A DNA stretch of 64,000 nt from Xanthocytophaga flava. Lineage in GTDB: Bacteria; Bacteroidota; Bacteroidia; Cytophagales; 172606-1. Made by a program: the position numbers and the translations under genes. This document shows positions 7,396-17,093 of this stretch, in pieces. The stretch spans positions 186,001 through 250,000 of the forward strand of contig JASJOS010000013.1 of NCBI GenBank assembly GCA_030068525.1, read 5' to 3'. The notes under the pieces were generated by a model. It saw only the letters and a program-made list of their open reading frames with translations. It was not told the DNA's origin and did no database searches. The first letter of the stretch is position 1, and every line of letters starts with the position of its first letter.

Positions 7396-9819
7396 TTATT
7401 TCTTTGTCTTGGTAGACTTTTTGGCAGTTGATTTCTCACCAGCAGCTTTTGTTGTCTTTGTTGCTGCTTTTGTTGTTGATTTTGCAGCAGCGCCTTTCTT
7501 GGCGAAACGACCTGTTTTAGGTTTGCTATCAGCCTCTTTTGCCAATTCAAGACATTCTTCCAAGGTCAGACTTTTTGGATCTTTGCTTTTTGGTATTTTT
7601 ATATTCTGCTTACCAATAGCAATATAAGGTCCAAAACGACCATTCAATATCCTCACATCCGGATTGCCTGGAAATTCTTTTATCGATTTTTCAGCATCTG
7701 ATTTTCGTTTTGCCTGAATAATCACAATAGCTCGTTCATCATCTATGCTATAGGGGTCATCCTCCTTGCCCAACGAATAGTATTTACCATCGTGCTGGAT
7801 ATAAGGGCCAAACTTGCCAATAGCGACTTTCATTACTTTGTCTTCATAGCTACCGATTTCACGAGGAAGTTTAAATAACTCAAGTGCCTCTTCCAGACTC
7901 AACCGTTCCATAAACTGGCCTTTTTTCAGACTGGCAAAACGTGGCTTTACCTCATCCTCCATCTCTCCAATCTGGACATACGGTCCAAACTTACCAAGTT
8001 TTACGGTAACAGGTTCACCCGTTTCAGGGTGAGTGCCCAGAGAACGTGATTTGCCCACAGAAGATCGTTGTATCTCATCTGTATTCTCAATCTTGCGATG
8101 GAAGCCATCATAGAACTTTTCCAGCATTTCTTCCCAGATCATTCGACCCTGCGCAATCTCATCAAAATCCTTTTCTACAGTAGCAGTGAACTTAAAATCT
8201 ATAACATCCGGAAAGTATTGTACCAGAAAGTCATTCACAATCATCGCAACATCCGTTGGGAACAACTTAGCTTTTTCTGCTCCAAATATTTCTTTTTTTG
8301 AATCTGTACTGATATTGTTGTTCTTCAGTGTAATCTCTCTATATGAACGCTCTTTTCCATCACGATCTTCTTTCACTACATATCCCCGTTGCTGAACAGT
8401 GGAGACAGTTGGAGCATACGTAGAAGGACGTCCAATACCCAACTCTTCCAGTTTTTTTACCAGACTCGCTTCTGTATACCGTGCAGCAGGACGAGAAAAG
8501 CGCTGAACAGCTTTCATATTATCCAATTGCAACTGCTGACCAATCGTCAATGGAGGAAGCATTGCTTTATTTTCTTCATCGTCCTCATCCGTAGACTCAA
8601 TATACACCTTCAGGAAGCCATCAAATTTGATTACTTCTCCTGTAGCGATCAGTTCTTCTTTCAAGACTCCATTGGCAGGTGAATTAATAGAAATAGTAGC
8701 TGTTGTTCGTTCTAACTGAGCATCTGCCATCTGAGAGGCAATTGCACGTTTCCAGATCAGTTCATACAAACGTTGCTCATCCCGTGAATCATTGATTGAA
8801 CTAACACCAAAATCAGTAGGACGAATAGCTTCGTGTGCTTCCTGAGCTGAATCTGATTTAGTTTTGAAACGGCGTGTTTGTAAGTATTGCTTACCAAAGC
8901 TATTCGTAATTTCAGTTGCTGCTTTTGTCAAAGCCTCTTCGGACAGATTGGTCGAGTCCGTACGCATATAGGTTATTTTACCAGATTCGTACAGTTTTTG
9001 AGCAATCATCATTGTTTTGGAAACCGAGAAATATAATTTCCGGCTGGCTTCCTGCTGCAATGTAGAAGTGGTAAATGGAGGTGCAGGTGTACGTTTTGCA
9101 GGTTTGGTTTCCAGATTTTTTATCTTGAAAACTCCATTCAGGCATCGATTCAAAAAATCCAGTGCATCTGCTTCCGTATCAAAATTTTTAGGCAATTCAG
9201 CCACTAATGTCTTCCCTTTCTCTACCTGAAACAAAGCTGAAACCTTGTAAGAAGATTTTGTTTCAAATCCTTCGATTTCACGTTCCCGCTCTACAATCAA
9301 CCGTACGGCCACTGATTGTACCCTTCCCGCTGACAATCCAGTTTTAATTTTCTTCCAAAGTACAGGTGATAATTCATATCCCACCAAACGATCCAGAATC
9401 CGGCGCGCCTGTTGGGCGTTTACCAGATCCAGATCCAGCGTCCTGGGTGACTGAATCGCATTTAGAATGGCGTTTTTCGTAATTTCGCGAAAAACAATTC
9501 GTTTGGTTTTATTTTCCTGTAAGTTCAAAGCTTCTTTCAAATGCCAGGAAATAGCCTCTCCTTCCCGGTCATCGTCAGTTGCCAGCCACACTACCTCTGC
9601 ATCTGCGGCTAATTGCTGCAGCTGATTAACCAGGTCCTTTTTATCATCGTTAATCTCGTAAGTAGGCCGAAAATGATTTTTCACATCAATGGCTATTCCT
9701 TTCTCAGGCAAATCACGCACGTGACCAAAACTTGACCTTACAGTGAAATCTTTTCCCAGATACCCTTCAATCGTTTTGGCCTTTGCGGGCGATTCTACAA
9801 TGACTAAATTTTTGGTCAT
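7396..9819 (-). CDS. topA: DNA topoisomerase I
   Basis: A type IA topoisomerase of 807 residues from ATG 9819 (an upstream in-frame TTG at 9825 is less likely). It relaxes negative supercoils by a tyrosine-linked strand break. Seen are the TOPRIM start NLVIVESPAKAKTIEGYLG, the acidic site LATDDDREGEAISWHL, RAGRVQSVAVRL-like SAGRVQSVAVRL, and the catalytic tyrosine segment KITYMRTDSTNLS. The C-terminus has repeated GKFGPYVQIG, GKFGPYIQHDGKYYSLG and GRFGPYIAIG units instead of Cys4 zinc fingers. It ends in a basic Lys/Ala/Thr-rich tail of about 45 residues. It is a single-gene unit with a 394-bp divergent upstream region. Confidence 0.97.
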   Translation of the reverse strand: MTKNLVIVESPAKAKTIEGYLGKDFTVRSSFGHVRDLPEKGIAIDVKNHFRPTYEINDDKKDLVNQLQQLAADAEVVWLATDDDREGEAISWHLKEALNLQENKTKRIVFREITKNAILNAIQSPRTLDLDLVNAQQARRILDRLVGYELSPVLWKKIKTGLSAGRVQSVAVRLIVEREREIEGFETKSSYKVSALFQVEKGKTLVAELPKNFDTEADALDFLNRCLNGVFKIKNLETKPAKRTPAPPFTTSTLQQEASRKLYFSVSKTMMIAQKLYESGKITYMRTDSTNLSEEALTKAATEITNSFGKQYLQTRRFKTKSDSAQEAHEAIRPTDFGVSSINDSRDEQRLYELIWKRAIASQMADAQLERTTATISINSPANGVLKEELIATGEVIKFDGFLKVYIESTDEDDEENKAMLPPLTIGQQLQLDNMKAVQRFSRPAARYTEASLVKKLEELGIGRPSTYAPTVSTVQQRGYVVKEDRDGKERSYREITLKNNNISTDSKKEIFGAEKAKLFPTDVAMIVNDFLVQYFPDVIDFKFTATVEKDFDEIAQGRMIWEEMLEKFYDGFHRKIENTDEIQRSSVGKSRSLGTHPETGEPVTVKLGKFGPYVQIGEMEDEVKPRFASLKKGQFMERLSLEEALELFKLPREIGSYEDKVMKVAIGKFGPYIQHDGKYYSLGKEDDPYSIDDERAIVIIQAKRKSDAEKSIKEFPGNPDVRILNGRFGPYIAIGKQNIKIPKSKDPKSLTLEECLELAKEADSKPKTGRFAKKGAAAKSTTKAATKTTKAAGEKSTAKKSTKTKK

Positions 9820-10213
9820 ACTCAATTTATTTCGTTATATATTTATACACTTTCAGGTATTGGGTAATGATGAAATTACCAGAAATTTATGGTACCTGTG
9901 TTTACTAAATAATCAGGCTAACACCAAAAGGAACCATTAGGTTTACATCAATGCAGCATTAAAACAACGTAAAATACCTGAAATCCAACAATAAATTTAA
10001 AGCTTATTTTTTTTGAATGCCAAATTTGCACAATTTCCGTTAAAACATCTATGGCATAACATATCTATGTAACTACCAGACTTGCAACATTTTATACTAT
10101 ATATATATGACAAATACAGCATTTGGGGAAACATCTTTCTACATAAAAATTTTAATGCAAGATTTTTCTCATTTGAAGGATATTGTATTACTTGGCGTTC
10201 TGTTTCAGACTTT
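9820..10213. other. Divergent intergenic region topA/sixA
   Basis: Nearly 400 bp without a convincing gene. An open frame upstream of 10214 is only an N-terminal extension of the sixA frame with no family match. Promoters for both flanking genes must be here, but no strong -33/-7 pair was identified. Confidence 0.5.
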
Positions 10214-10720
10214 ATGAATAAACATCTTTTTATTGTACGGCATGCCCAGGCAGTTTCTGGGGCAGCTGGTCAGCGTGATTTTGACCGTGAATTATCCTCA
10301 TCAGGTATCATTGAAGCTTGTAAAATGGGCGGGCATTTAAAGAAACTGGGAGTCAGTCCAGATGTCTTGTTTGCCAGTCCTGCAGTACGAGCCTTGTCAA
10401 CAGCTCAGTACATGGCAGAGCAATTAGGATATGATACTGAAAGAATAGTCATTAACAATGCTTTATATGAGGAATATGCCTTACAATCTTTCGTCGAGAT
10501 GATCAATGCTATTGCAGAAGATCAAAAATCAGCAATGGTGGTTGCTCATAATCCCAAACAAACCTATCTGGCAGAATATTTCACACATGATGATATAGGA
10601 AGTATACCAACAGGTGGAGTCGTACATGTGATCTTTGAAAACCAACGATGGGTAGAAATTACAGGCGGTTCCGGAAAAATGGCGTGGTTTGAATATCCTG
10701 AAAAATTAAATAGCTTATAA
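10214..10720 (+). CDS. sixA: SixA-type phosphohistidine phosphatase (histidine phosphatase superfamily)
   Basis: The 168-residue product begins with LFIVRHAQA, the RHG motif of the histidine phosphatase superfamily in its SixA form (His10 is the phosphate acceptor). Further family blocks are DFDRELSSSG, VLFASPAVRALSTAQY and VVAHNPKQTYL with the second active-site His. SixA enzymes take phosphate from histidine phosphotransfer proteins. The start at 10214 places the RHA motif at residues 9-11, as in the family; the open frame continues upstream to 10082 but has no matching sequence. Single gene with a strong terminator at 10762-10803. Confidence 0.87.
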   Translation: MNKHLFIVRHAQAVSGAAGQRDFDRELSSSGIIEACKMGGHLKKLGVSPDVLFASPAVRALSTAQYMAEQLGYDTERIVINNALYEEYALQSFVEMINAIAEDQKSAMVVAHNPKQTYLAEYFTHDDIGSIPTGGVVHVIFENQRWVEITGGSGKMAWFEYPEKLNSL

Positions 10721-10761
10721 GCTACAAAACGGGAAGTAATTCTTTCACACATTATCCCATT

Positions 10762-10803
10762 TACCAGTCAGGTATGTAATGTAAAGTATTTACCTGACTG
10801 GTA
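10762..10803 (+). terminator. Terminator after sixA
   Basis: A perfect 13-bp inverted repeat, TACCAGTCAGGTA (10762-10774) and TACCTGACTGGTA (10791-10803), followed by a short AT-rich tract. Confidence 0.75.
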
Positions 10804-10866
10804 TTATTGCAAATATCAGCTATTTTAGTAAACTACAACTATTCAACAAATCTACTAACTCACTTC

Positions 10867-12228
10867 ATGGTACGGCAATCTTCTTCGCGATCTATTATTC
10901 ACTACATAGCCTCAGCCTTTCTGGTATATGGAACATTTTCCTGTTCCAGTGATCCTACAAACTTTGTCGTTGAGTCCAAAGATCTTACCCCTTTTCATAC
11001 CCAATATGTAGCCAAATCAGAAGCTCCAGTGGCTTCGGATTCTATCTCTGTATACATAGATTATTCCAAAGGGATGCATGAAGGAATGATGTCCTCTATG
11101 GATTTTATTAAGGATTTATTGACGATTGTGAATAGTCCTAAGACTGTTTATTTCAAAGCAGGTACAAATGATATTCCGCCTAGAATCAATATTAATGCCA
11201 CCGAAAATATTCCCTGGAACATCAGCAACTATACAGAAACCCGTTCTGTACTTGATGAGCCTATTCGCCAGATCACCCAGGATAATCGCACCGCCGTGTT
11301 TATTACAGACTTCGAACTGGTAAAAGGCAAACAGGAATTGCAGATTGTACAAAATGGAAAAACATTCCGCACTAGCATCGACATTTCTACCTGGGCAGTG
11401 AATGAGTTTGAAAACTGGCTGAAACAAGGTAATGCCATTGATGTGTTTGCTCAACCTTTCACCAAGCAAAACTCCTGGGTACCTCAAACCCAGACCCAGC
11501 ACATTTATATTCTGGTATTTACACCCAAAGCACTGGTTCATGAACCTTCTGCATTGGTTAACCGCCTTCAGGAAAAACAAGGTCGTTTAAAACATTTCCG
11601 GTTTTCAGCAGAGGATATTGCATTAACCAATAAATACAAAGACAAGGCCAATGAGGGTGGGGCAACTGAAAATGCAGTACCAGATATGGTACAGGTAAAT
11701 TTCCCAATCTTTGAATACTATATGTTTAAGCAAAAAGATTTGTTTAAAATTCCTGAGTATAGCGAAAAAGACACTCGTTTTCTGAAAAATCTGTTTCTGG
11801 CAAATGCCCCTGTAAATTATCCGGATCTGCAACTGGAAGCGAAAGTATATGATATTACCAGCGAGTACCAGAACTACTACGATGCAGTGAATCCGGTAGA
11901 AGGTGAAAAACCTAAAAAATACAGTTATAACGCACCAGGTGCATCTGAAGACATTTTTGTATTGGATTTTGATACAAAGAAAAAAGAAGTTGGTTTGAAA
12001 CTACACGAAAACTTTACAGGTGTAGAATTCCGGACACTTTACAAAGTGGATGTATCTATCAAAGAAGCCAAACCACAATTTGATAATAATCTGCTATCTT
12101 CACTGAAATGGACAGATGCCCGTGGATTCGAGGTCCCTTCTTTAGCCAGCAGTCTTACAGAAGCGTTGTCACGCATTAACCTGAAAGACCGCGTAGTCTA
12201 TACTTATTATGTAGAGCTGGAAAAATAA
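10867..12228 (+). CDS. Lipoprotein with possible von Willebrand-like domain
   Basis: The 453-residue product starts at ATG 10867 with a signal peptide whose lipobox-like end is YGTFSC (Cys26). The next domain has SISVYIDYSKGM (60-70), a hydrophobic strand ending in a D-x-S-x-x-M pattern, and TAVFITDFELVKG about 90 residues on. Strand-Asp-Ser and strand-Thr-Asp of this spacing recall the MIDAS loops of a vWA fold, with the usual D-x-S-x-S slightly altered. The C-terminal part is beta-rich and unrecognised. The small membrane protein at 12285 follows 56 bp later and is probably co-transcribed. Function unknown; the vWA assignment is inference. Confidence 0.7.
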   Translation: MVRQSSSRSIIHYIASAFLVYGTFSCSSDPTNFVVESKDLTPFHTQYVAKSEAPVASDSISVYIDYSKGMHEGMMSSMDFIKDLLTIVNSPKTVYFKAGTNDIPPRININATENIPWNISNYTETRSVLDEPIRQITQDNRTAVFITDFELVKGKQELQIVQNGKTFRTSIDISTWAVNEFENWLKQGNAIDVFAQPFTKQNSWVPQTQTQHIYILVFTPKALVHEPSALVNRLQEKQGRLKHFRFSAEDIALTNKYKDKANEGGATENAVPDMVQVNFPIFEYYMFKQKDLFKIPEYSEKDTRFLKNLFLANAPVNYPDLQLEAKVYDITSEYQNYYDAVNPVEGEKPKKYSYNAPGASEDIFVLDFDTKKKEVGLKLHENFTGVEFRTLYKVDVSIKEAKPQFDNNLLSSLKWTDARGFEVPSLASSLTEALSRINLKDRVVYTYYVELEK

Positions 12229-12284
12229 AATCACAGATTTAGAAAACTATTGCTATTTCTATCACTTCACTCTTACACTAAACT

Positions 12285-12686
12285 ATGCTTCTTGCTCAAA
12301 TTATTACGATTCGGAACCCTCGTCAGTTAGAAGATCTGGCCAGTGAAACATATATGTTTGCTGCCATTGCAGCTGTTATTTTTATCGGATTATCCTGGGT
12401 TGTAGCCAATCTGATTAAATGGGAAGGTGGAAAAGACCCTCAGGATGCGGGCAAACGTCGTGCTGCTTTTTTTATCATCTGGTTTGTAGCAGGTGCAGCC
12501 TTCTTTTTGTACAATATGTTTGTCGTTTCTGATAAAATCGCACCTAACCTGCAATCTAAATTTTCTCAGGTAAACTATATCAGTACAGCCATTGTTTTCG
12601 TGGTTTATATCATTCTGGGTTTTGTATTAAGCAAGCTGATGAAAAACAGTAAATACGGAACTATATTTCCTTCTTCTAAAAAGTAA
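12285..12686 (+). CDS. Small membrane protein with three transmembrane helices
   Basis: The 133-residue product has three hydrophobic helices, at about 24-44 (FAAIAAVIFIGLSWVVANLI), 61-80 (AAFFIIWFVAGAAFFLYNMF) and 100-118 (ISTAIVFVVYIILGFVLSKL). A charged cytoplasmic-type loop, KWEGGKDPQDAGKRR, lies between the first two. No family is recognised. Its position right after the lipoprotein gene suggests they work at the same membrane site. Confidence 0.7.
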   Translation: MLLAQIITIRNPRQLEDLASETYMFAAIAAVIFIGLSWVVANLIKWEGGKDPQDAGKRRAAFFIIWFVAGAAFFLYNMFVVSDKIAPNLQSKFSQVNYISTAIVFVVYIILGFVLSKLMKNSKYGTIFPSSKK

Positions 12687-12734
12687 CTGTATGGCTGACC
12701 TGGTATATTATCAGGTCGCTTAATTATTTAACTT

Positions 12735-13400
12735 ATGCATTTTATTGCTCCTTCTTTGCTGGCTGCAGACTTTACCAATCTGCAACGTGATGTAACCATG
12801 GTAAATCAGAGTGAAGCAGACTGGCTCCATTTTGATGTAATGGATGGTGTATTTGTACCTAATATTTCGTTTGGTTTTCCTATTCTGGAAGCTATTCGTC
12901 CTCATATTCAAAAGCCTATTGATGTTCATTTAATGATCACTCAACCTGAACGGTATATTGAGTCTTTTGCCCAAGCCGGAGCGGATCACATTACGGTTCA
13001 TTATGAGGCGTCTACTCATTTACATAGAACATTACAACAAATTCGGGCTGCTGGTTGTCAGGCGGGTATTGCGTTAAATCCTCATACACCTGTACATCTG
13101 TTGGAAGAAATTATCACAGAAGCAGATATTATTTTGATTATGTCTGTAAATCCAGGCTTTGGAGGACAAAAATTTATTCAGCGTACATATGAAAAGGTAT
13201 CACATCTGAAAGACCTTATTCTGCGTCGTAATGCCAAAGCAATAATTGAAATTGATGGAGGAGTTAACCTTGAGAACGCGCCATATCTACTATCTGCGGG
13301 AGCAGATGTGTTAGTAGCAGGCAATTTCGTATTCAGCTCTTCTGATCCAATTGCAACTATTCATGAATTAAAACAGGCTTCTTTACCTAAAATAATATAA
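12735..13400 (+). CDS. rpe: Ribulose-phosphate 3-epimerase
   Basis: A 221-residue TIM-barrel enzyme that interconverts ribulose 5-phosphate and xylulose 5-phosphate in the pentose phosphate pathway. Diagnostic segments are IAPSLLAADF at the start, WLHFDVMDGVFVPNISFG with metal-ligand His and Asp, DVHLMI, HYEAS, GIALNPHTP, the phosphate-loop lead LIMSVNPGFGGQKF, and EIDGGVN with LVAGNFVF at the end. Length and start match the family exactly. It lies 48 bp after the membrane protein gene and may belong to that transcript. Confidence 0.97.
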   Translation: MHFIAPSLLAADFTNLQRDVTMVNQSEADWLHFDVMDGVFVPNISFGFPILEAIRPHIQKPIDVHLMITQPERYIESFAQAGADHITVHYEASTHLHRTLQQIRAAGCQAGIALNPHTPVHLLEEIITEADIILIMSVNPGFGGQKFIQRTYEKVSHLKDLILRRNAKAIIEIDGGVNLENAPYLLSAGADVLVAGNFVFSSSDPIATIHELKQASLPKII

Positions 13401-13550
13401 TATTTTCAAGTAAAATCTCACATATTATAATTTCTCTGCAATATTACTTGTAAGTCCGATAGATTTTTTGTCAGTTTGAAACACTGATCTATTAGCTTTT
13501 ATTGTATTTCCAACACTTGGATTTTGTCCGACATCATTTTGTCTTTGCGA

Positions 13551-15971
13551 ATGCGCCTGTTCTTTTTTCTTATCTGTTTTTTACCTAGTCTGTTACTGGT
13601 ACAGAACGCAACCGCTCAACACACACAAATTAAAGGTTGGATTAAAGATACACTGAACAAACCCGTACCAGGAGCAACTATCCGTCTTGAAAATCTATCT
13701 CGTGGCACTTCTTCAGATGAAAATGGATACTTTCAGTTATCAGATATACCTGTTAACCAGGATCTGGTGTTATATATTCGATCTATCAATCATCAGGAAA
13801 AGCAACTTACTCTTCGATTGAAGCAAGGAGAAATCAGGGAGGTCACTATCATTCTGGAAGCAGCAGTCCAGAAGCTCAATGAAGTCAAGGTTACTACCCG
13901 AAACGATCAACGAATGCAGGTTAGCGTGGTACAAATCAAACCTCAGGATGTCAAAACATTGCCTTCTACCTTTGGAGACTTTAACAAGATTCTGGCAACT
14001 CTGCCAGGAGTAGTCAGCAACAACGAACTATCTTCTACCTACTCAGTGCGTGGTGGCAACTATGATGAAAACCTGATCTATGTAAATAACATTGAAGTAT
14101 ACCGCCCCTTTCTGGCCAGATCCGGCCAACAGGAAGGGTTAAGCTTTGTCAATCCTGACCTTGTCAAAAGTGTTGAGTTTTCTTCAGGTGGCTGGCAGGC
14201 CAAATATGGTGATAAACTTTCCTCTGTGATGAATGTAGCCTACAATGAACCTACACAAACCAAAGGGTCTGTTACACTGGGATTGTTGGGAGGATCATTA
14301 CACACAGAAGGTACTGCATTAAAAGACAAACTAAGTTATACGATAGGTGTACGACGCAAACAGTCACAGTATCTGCTGAATACACTCGAGGTAAAAGGTG
14401 AATACTTACCCGCATTTACAGATATACAAGGCTATTTCAGGTATGTTTTGGGAAATAAAAAAACAAGTTCTCTGGCTCCCAAATCTGAAATAGGCCTATT
14501 ACTTTCCTATGGTCGTAATCGCTATCTCACCCGACCTGTAAGCCAGGAAACAACCTTTGGTACATTTTCACAACAACTCAGACTGTATGTAGCCTATGCA
14601 GGCCAGGAGTTGCTCAACTATGATCTGGGACAAGGAGGTCTTAAATTTACCCATCGCCCCAGTGATAAGCTGACACTGAACTTTATCGGGTCTGCGATGA
14701 ATACCAGTGAGCGCGAGTTTTATGACACAGAAAGCGCTTATCGATTATGTGAAATTGACCTGGACCCTAATTCGCCAACCTACAAACAATGCATAGGAAC
14801 TGTTGGAGTGGGTAGTGAATACAAGTATGCCCGAAACCAACTCAATGGAAGAATACTATCACTGGAACACCGGGCAACCTATGAAATGAACCCTCGAAAT
14901 CGTTTTGAATGGGGTATACGTTATAACCGGGAATCGTTCACAGATAAACTCAATCAGTATTCCTTTGCCGACTCAGCAGATTATGCTATGTTCCGGGATA
15001 CTCTTTTTACAAATCTTGCTCTTTCCTCTAATAGATGGAATGGCTATCTGCAACACTCGTATTCCAAAGACAACCAGCACACACTAACCTATGGAGCTCG
15101 TATTGGCTACTGGTCTGTAAATAAGCAGTGGCTGATAAGTCCGTCGATTCAATATGCATTTACACCCAATTGGGTAAGAGAAACAACATTACGATTTGCA
15201 GCCGGCATTTACAGGCAACCACCCTTATATCGAGAGTTACGCGATCAACAGGGACATCTCAATCTGAATCTGAGGGCACAAAGTTCACTCCATCTTATTG
15301 CAGGCATGCGACAGACCATTCAGATGTGGGGACGTGAATTTGTCTTCAACTCTGAACTCTATTATAAAAATCTCTGGGATGTGGTTGCATATGATGTAGA
15401 CAATGTCAGATTGCGATACTATGCCAATAATAATACCCGTGCATATGCTGTAGGGGCAGATTTCCGGTTTAGTGGTGAATTTATCAAAGGAGCAGAATCG
15501 TGGTTTAGCTTGGGTATTATGCAAACCAAAGAAGATCTGAGTTTTGATCAAACAGGTTATATACGTCGTCCTACAGATCAGCGTGTTACGTTGGCTGTAT
15601 TCTTCCAGGATCATTTGCCAGGCAATCCCTCCTGGCGTGTATATCTCAATACGATTGTAGGTACAGGATTACCATTTGGACCACCTAAAAATCTGAACTA
15701 TCGTTCAGCTCTTCATGCTCCTCCCTATCGCCGACTGGACATTGGATTTTCAAAGATCATAGCCTTTGGTTCAACCAGCAAAGGGATTGGTAAGTTTGGA
15801 GATTCTATCTGGATAGGAGTAGAATTGCTTAATGCCTTAGGAGCAAGAAATGTCATGTCATACAATTGGGTTACGGATGTCAATGAACGCCAGTATGCAG
15901 TACCGAACGCACTTTCAGCCCGTTTCCTTAATTTTCGGGTGATTGTACGAGTAAAAGATCCTAAAAAATAG
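13551..15971 (+). CDS. TonB-dependent outer membrane receptor with N-terminal carboxypeptidase-regulatory-like domain
   Basis: The 806-residue product starts at ATG 13551 with a signal peptide (LICFLPSLLLVQNATAQ). A CarboxypepD-regulatory-like domain follows (IKGWIKDTLNKPVPGATIRL...DENGYFQLSDIPV). The plug domain contains LPSTFGDFNKILATLPGVVS, YSVRGGNYDENLIYVNNIEV and GLSFVNPDLVKSVEFSSGGW. The remainder is beta-barrel strands. It is shorter than SusC proteins and has no SusD partner; it resembles the receptors of Bacteroidota that stand alone and whose ligand is unknown. The preceding 150 bp hold its promoter; no Fur-like box was recognised. Confidence 0.92.
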   Translation: MRLFFFLICFLPSLLLVQNATAQHTQIKGWIKDTLNKPVPGATIRLENLSRGTSSDENGYFQLSDIPVNQDLVLYIRSINHQEKQLTLRLKQGEIREVTIILEAAVQKLNEVKVTTRNDQRMQVSVVQIKPQDVKTLPSTFGDFNKILATLPGVVSNNELSSTYSVRGGNYDENLIYVNNIEVYRPFLARSGQQEGLSFVNPDLVKSVEFSSGGWQAKYGDKLSSVMNVAYNEPTQTKGSVTLGLLGGSLHTEGTALKDKLSYTIGVRRKQSQYLLNTLEVKGEYLPAFTDIQGYFRYVLGNKKTSSLAPKSEIGLLLSYGRNRYLTRPVSQETTFGTFSQQLRLYVAYAGQELLNYDLGQGGLKFTHRPSDKLTLNFIGSAMNTSEREFYDTESAYRLCEIDLDPNSPTYKQCIGTVGVGSEYKYARNQLNGRILSLEHRATYEMNPRNRFEWGIRYNRESFTDKLNQYSFADSADYAMFRDTLFTNLALSSNRWNGYLQHSYSKDNQHTLTYGARIGYWSVNKQWLISPSIQYAFTPNWVRETTLRFAAGIYRQPPLYRELRDQQGHLNLNLRAQSSLHLIAGMRQTIQMWGREFVFNSELYYKNLWDVVAYDVDNVRLRYYANNNTRAYAVGADFRFSGEFIKGAESWFSLGIMQTKEDLSFDQTGYIRRPTDQRVTLAVFFQDHLPGNPSWRVYLNTIVGTGLPFGPPKNLNYRSALHAPPYRRLDIGFSKIIAFGSTSKGIGKFGDSIWIGVELLNALGARNVMSYNWVTDVNERQYAVPNALSARFLNFRVIVRVKDPKK

Positions 15972-15988
15972 AATACTGCTCTTATTTA

Positions 15989-17071
15989 TCAGACAGCCTT
16001 GGGATATTTTTGTAACCAATATGATGAGATTAAATACAGACAATAACCACTTATCAGAATCGACAAAACATGTATTAGCTGTTCTGTAATAGTTTCTGCC
16101 CTGTTCGTAAAATTCAAATCCAAGAACTTCCGATGCTCAGAGCTACACCCTTTCTGAATTCCATAGATTAAATCTACAATACTACCAGTGAAAGTAGTTA
16201 CATATAAAAGTCTATATGGATTAGTCTCTGTATATGTCCGTTCTGAATCCGTGTAACAGTTGGAAAACTCTATAGTTCCGCTTACATTAAATATGCTAAT
16301 TGTAGGACAACTCCCTACCAATCCCATTAACAGAAGTATCACATGCATTCTTTTTTGAGCATAAATAAGTCCAATACATATCACTGCATACAACAGAAAA
16401 AGAAAAAGTGCAAACTTATACTCCAGTAATCTTTCTATACCTAAACAAAAAAACAGAGAAACTACAAGCATCCATCCTATCAGGATTATCCCACAAAAAA
16501 GATAAAAAAGCCTGACTCGATTATTTAGTTTAGCTAGTAAAATGTTGGTCACTATTATCTTATCGTTCATTTTATGCCTCCAATCTAAACTCATACCAAT
16601 AGAGATCAGGACGAATACGATAAAATGCATTTGGAAGATAAGACTTTTACCTATAAGTAAAGGATTGGCAAACCGATATACCTCATTACTATCACAACTA
16701 CTATACTTCTGAAATATAAGGTTCAGTGCACTCACACCATATGGTGCTATCTCTAGCTTCCTGTGATGATCTGTGGAGTTTATTAATCTGGTATCACATC
16801 TGATAAAAAAACCAGAGTTTGTTACTTTGCTTGTAACAGATGGAAAGCCCAGCCATATACATAAGAATAAAAAGATTTTCTTCTGTTTGTTTATTTGCAG
16901 ACGCATCAGGAATAAGTATCCCAAAAACAAAATAGCATAGCCACTTACATATATAACCTTTCCCAGATTACCCCAAATTGCTTCAAGAACAAAACTAACA
17001 GTGTTCCAGACTAATAATAAAAACACTATCAATAAACTATACAGAACAGCAGAGACAATAAACCTTATCAT
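15989..17071 (-). CDS. Polytopic membrane protein, possible internal duplication
   Basis: The 360-residue product has about eight hydrophobic segments, starting with FIVSAVLYSLLIVFLLLVW. The halves look related. Each has two helices, then a loop beginning with a G-x-P/C-P-S/T motif (LGFPSVTS, VGSCPTIS), then a NSG/NVSG-like stretch, then a Cys-containing segment (LIFQKYSSCDSNE, LIYGIQKGCSSEH), then another helix. No known family is recognised. It lies just 22 bp after the esterase gene on the same strand, so the two may be co-transcribed. Function unknown. Confidence 0.65.
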   Translation of the reverse strand: MIRFIVSAVLYSLLIVFLLLVWNTVSFVLEAIWGNLGKVIYVSGYAILFLGYLFLMRLQINKQKKIFLFLCIWLGFPSVTSKVTNSGFFIRCDTRLINSTDHHRKLEIAPYGVSALNLIFQKYSSCDSNEVYRFANPLLIGKSLIFQMHFIVFVLISIGMSLDWRHKMNDKIIVTNILLAKLNNRVRLFYLFCGIILIGWMLVVSLFFCLGIERLLEYKFALFLFLLYAVICIGLIYAQKRMHVILLLMGLVGSCPTISIFNVSGTIEFSNCYTDSERTYTETNPYRLLYVTTFTGSIVDLIYGIQKGCSSEHRKFLDLNFTNRAETITEQLIHVLSILISGYCLYLISSYWLQKYPKAV

Positions 17072-17093
17072 TATAAAACATATTTTTCGGAAA

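Noticed and set aside
11116..11580. 154-codon open frame on the minus strand
   Set aside because: Antisense to the lipoprotein gene at 10867; no family pattern and no own promoter or terminator.
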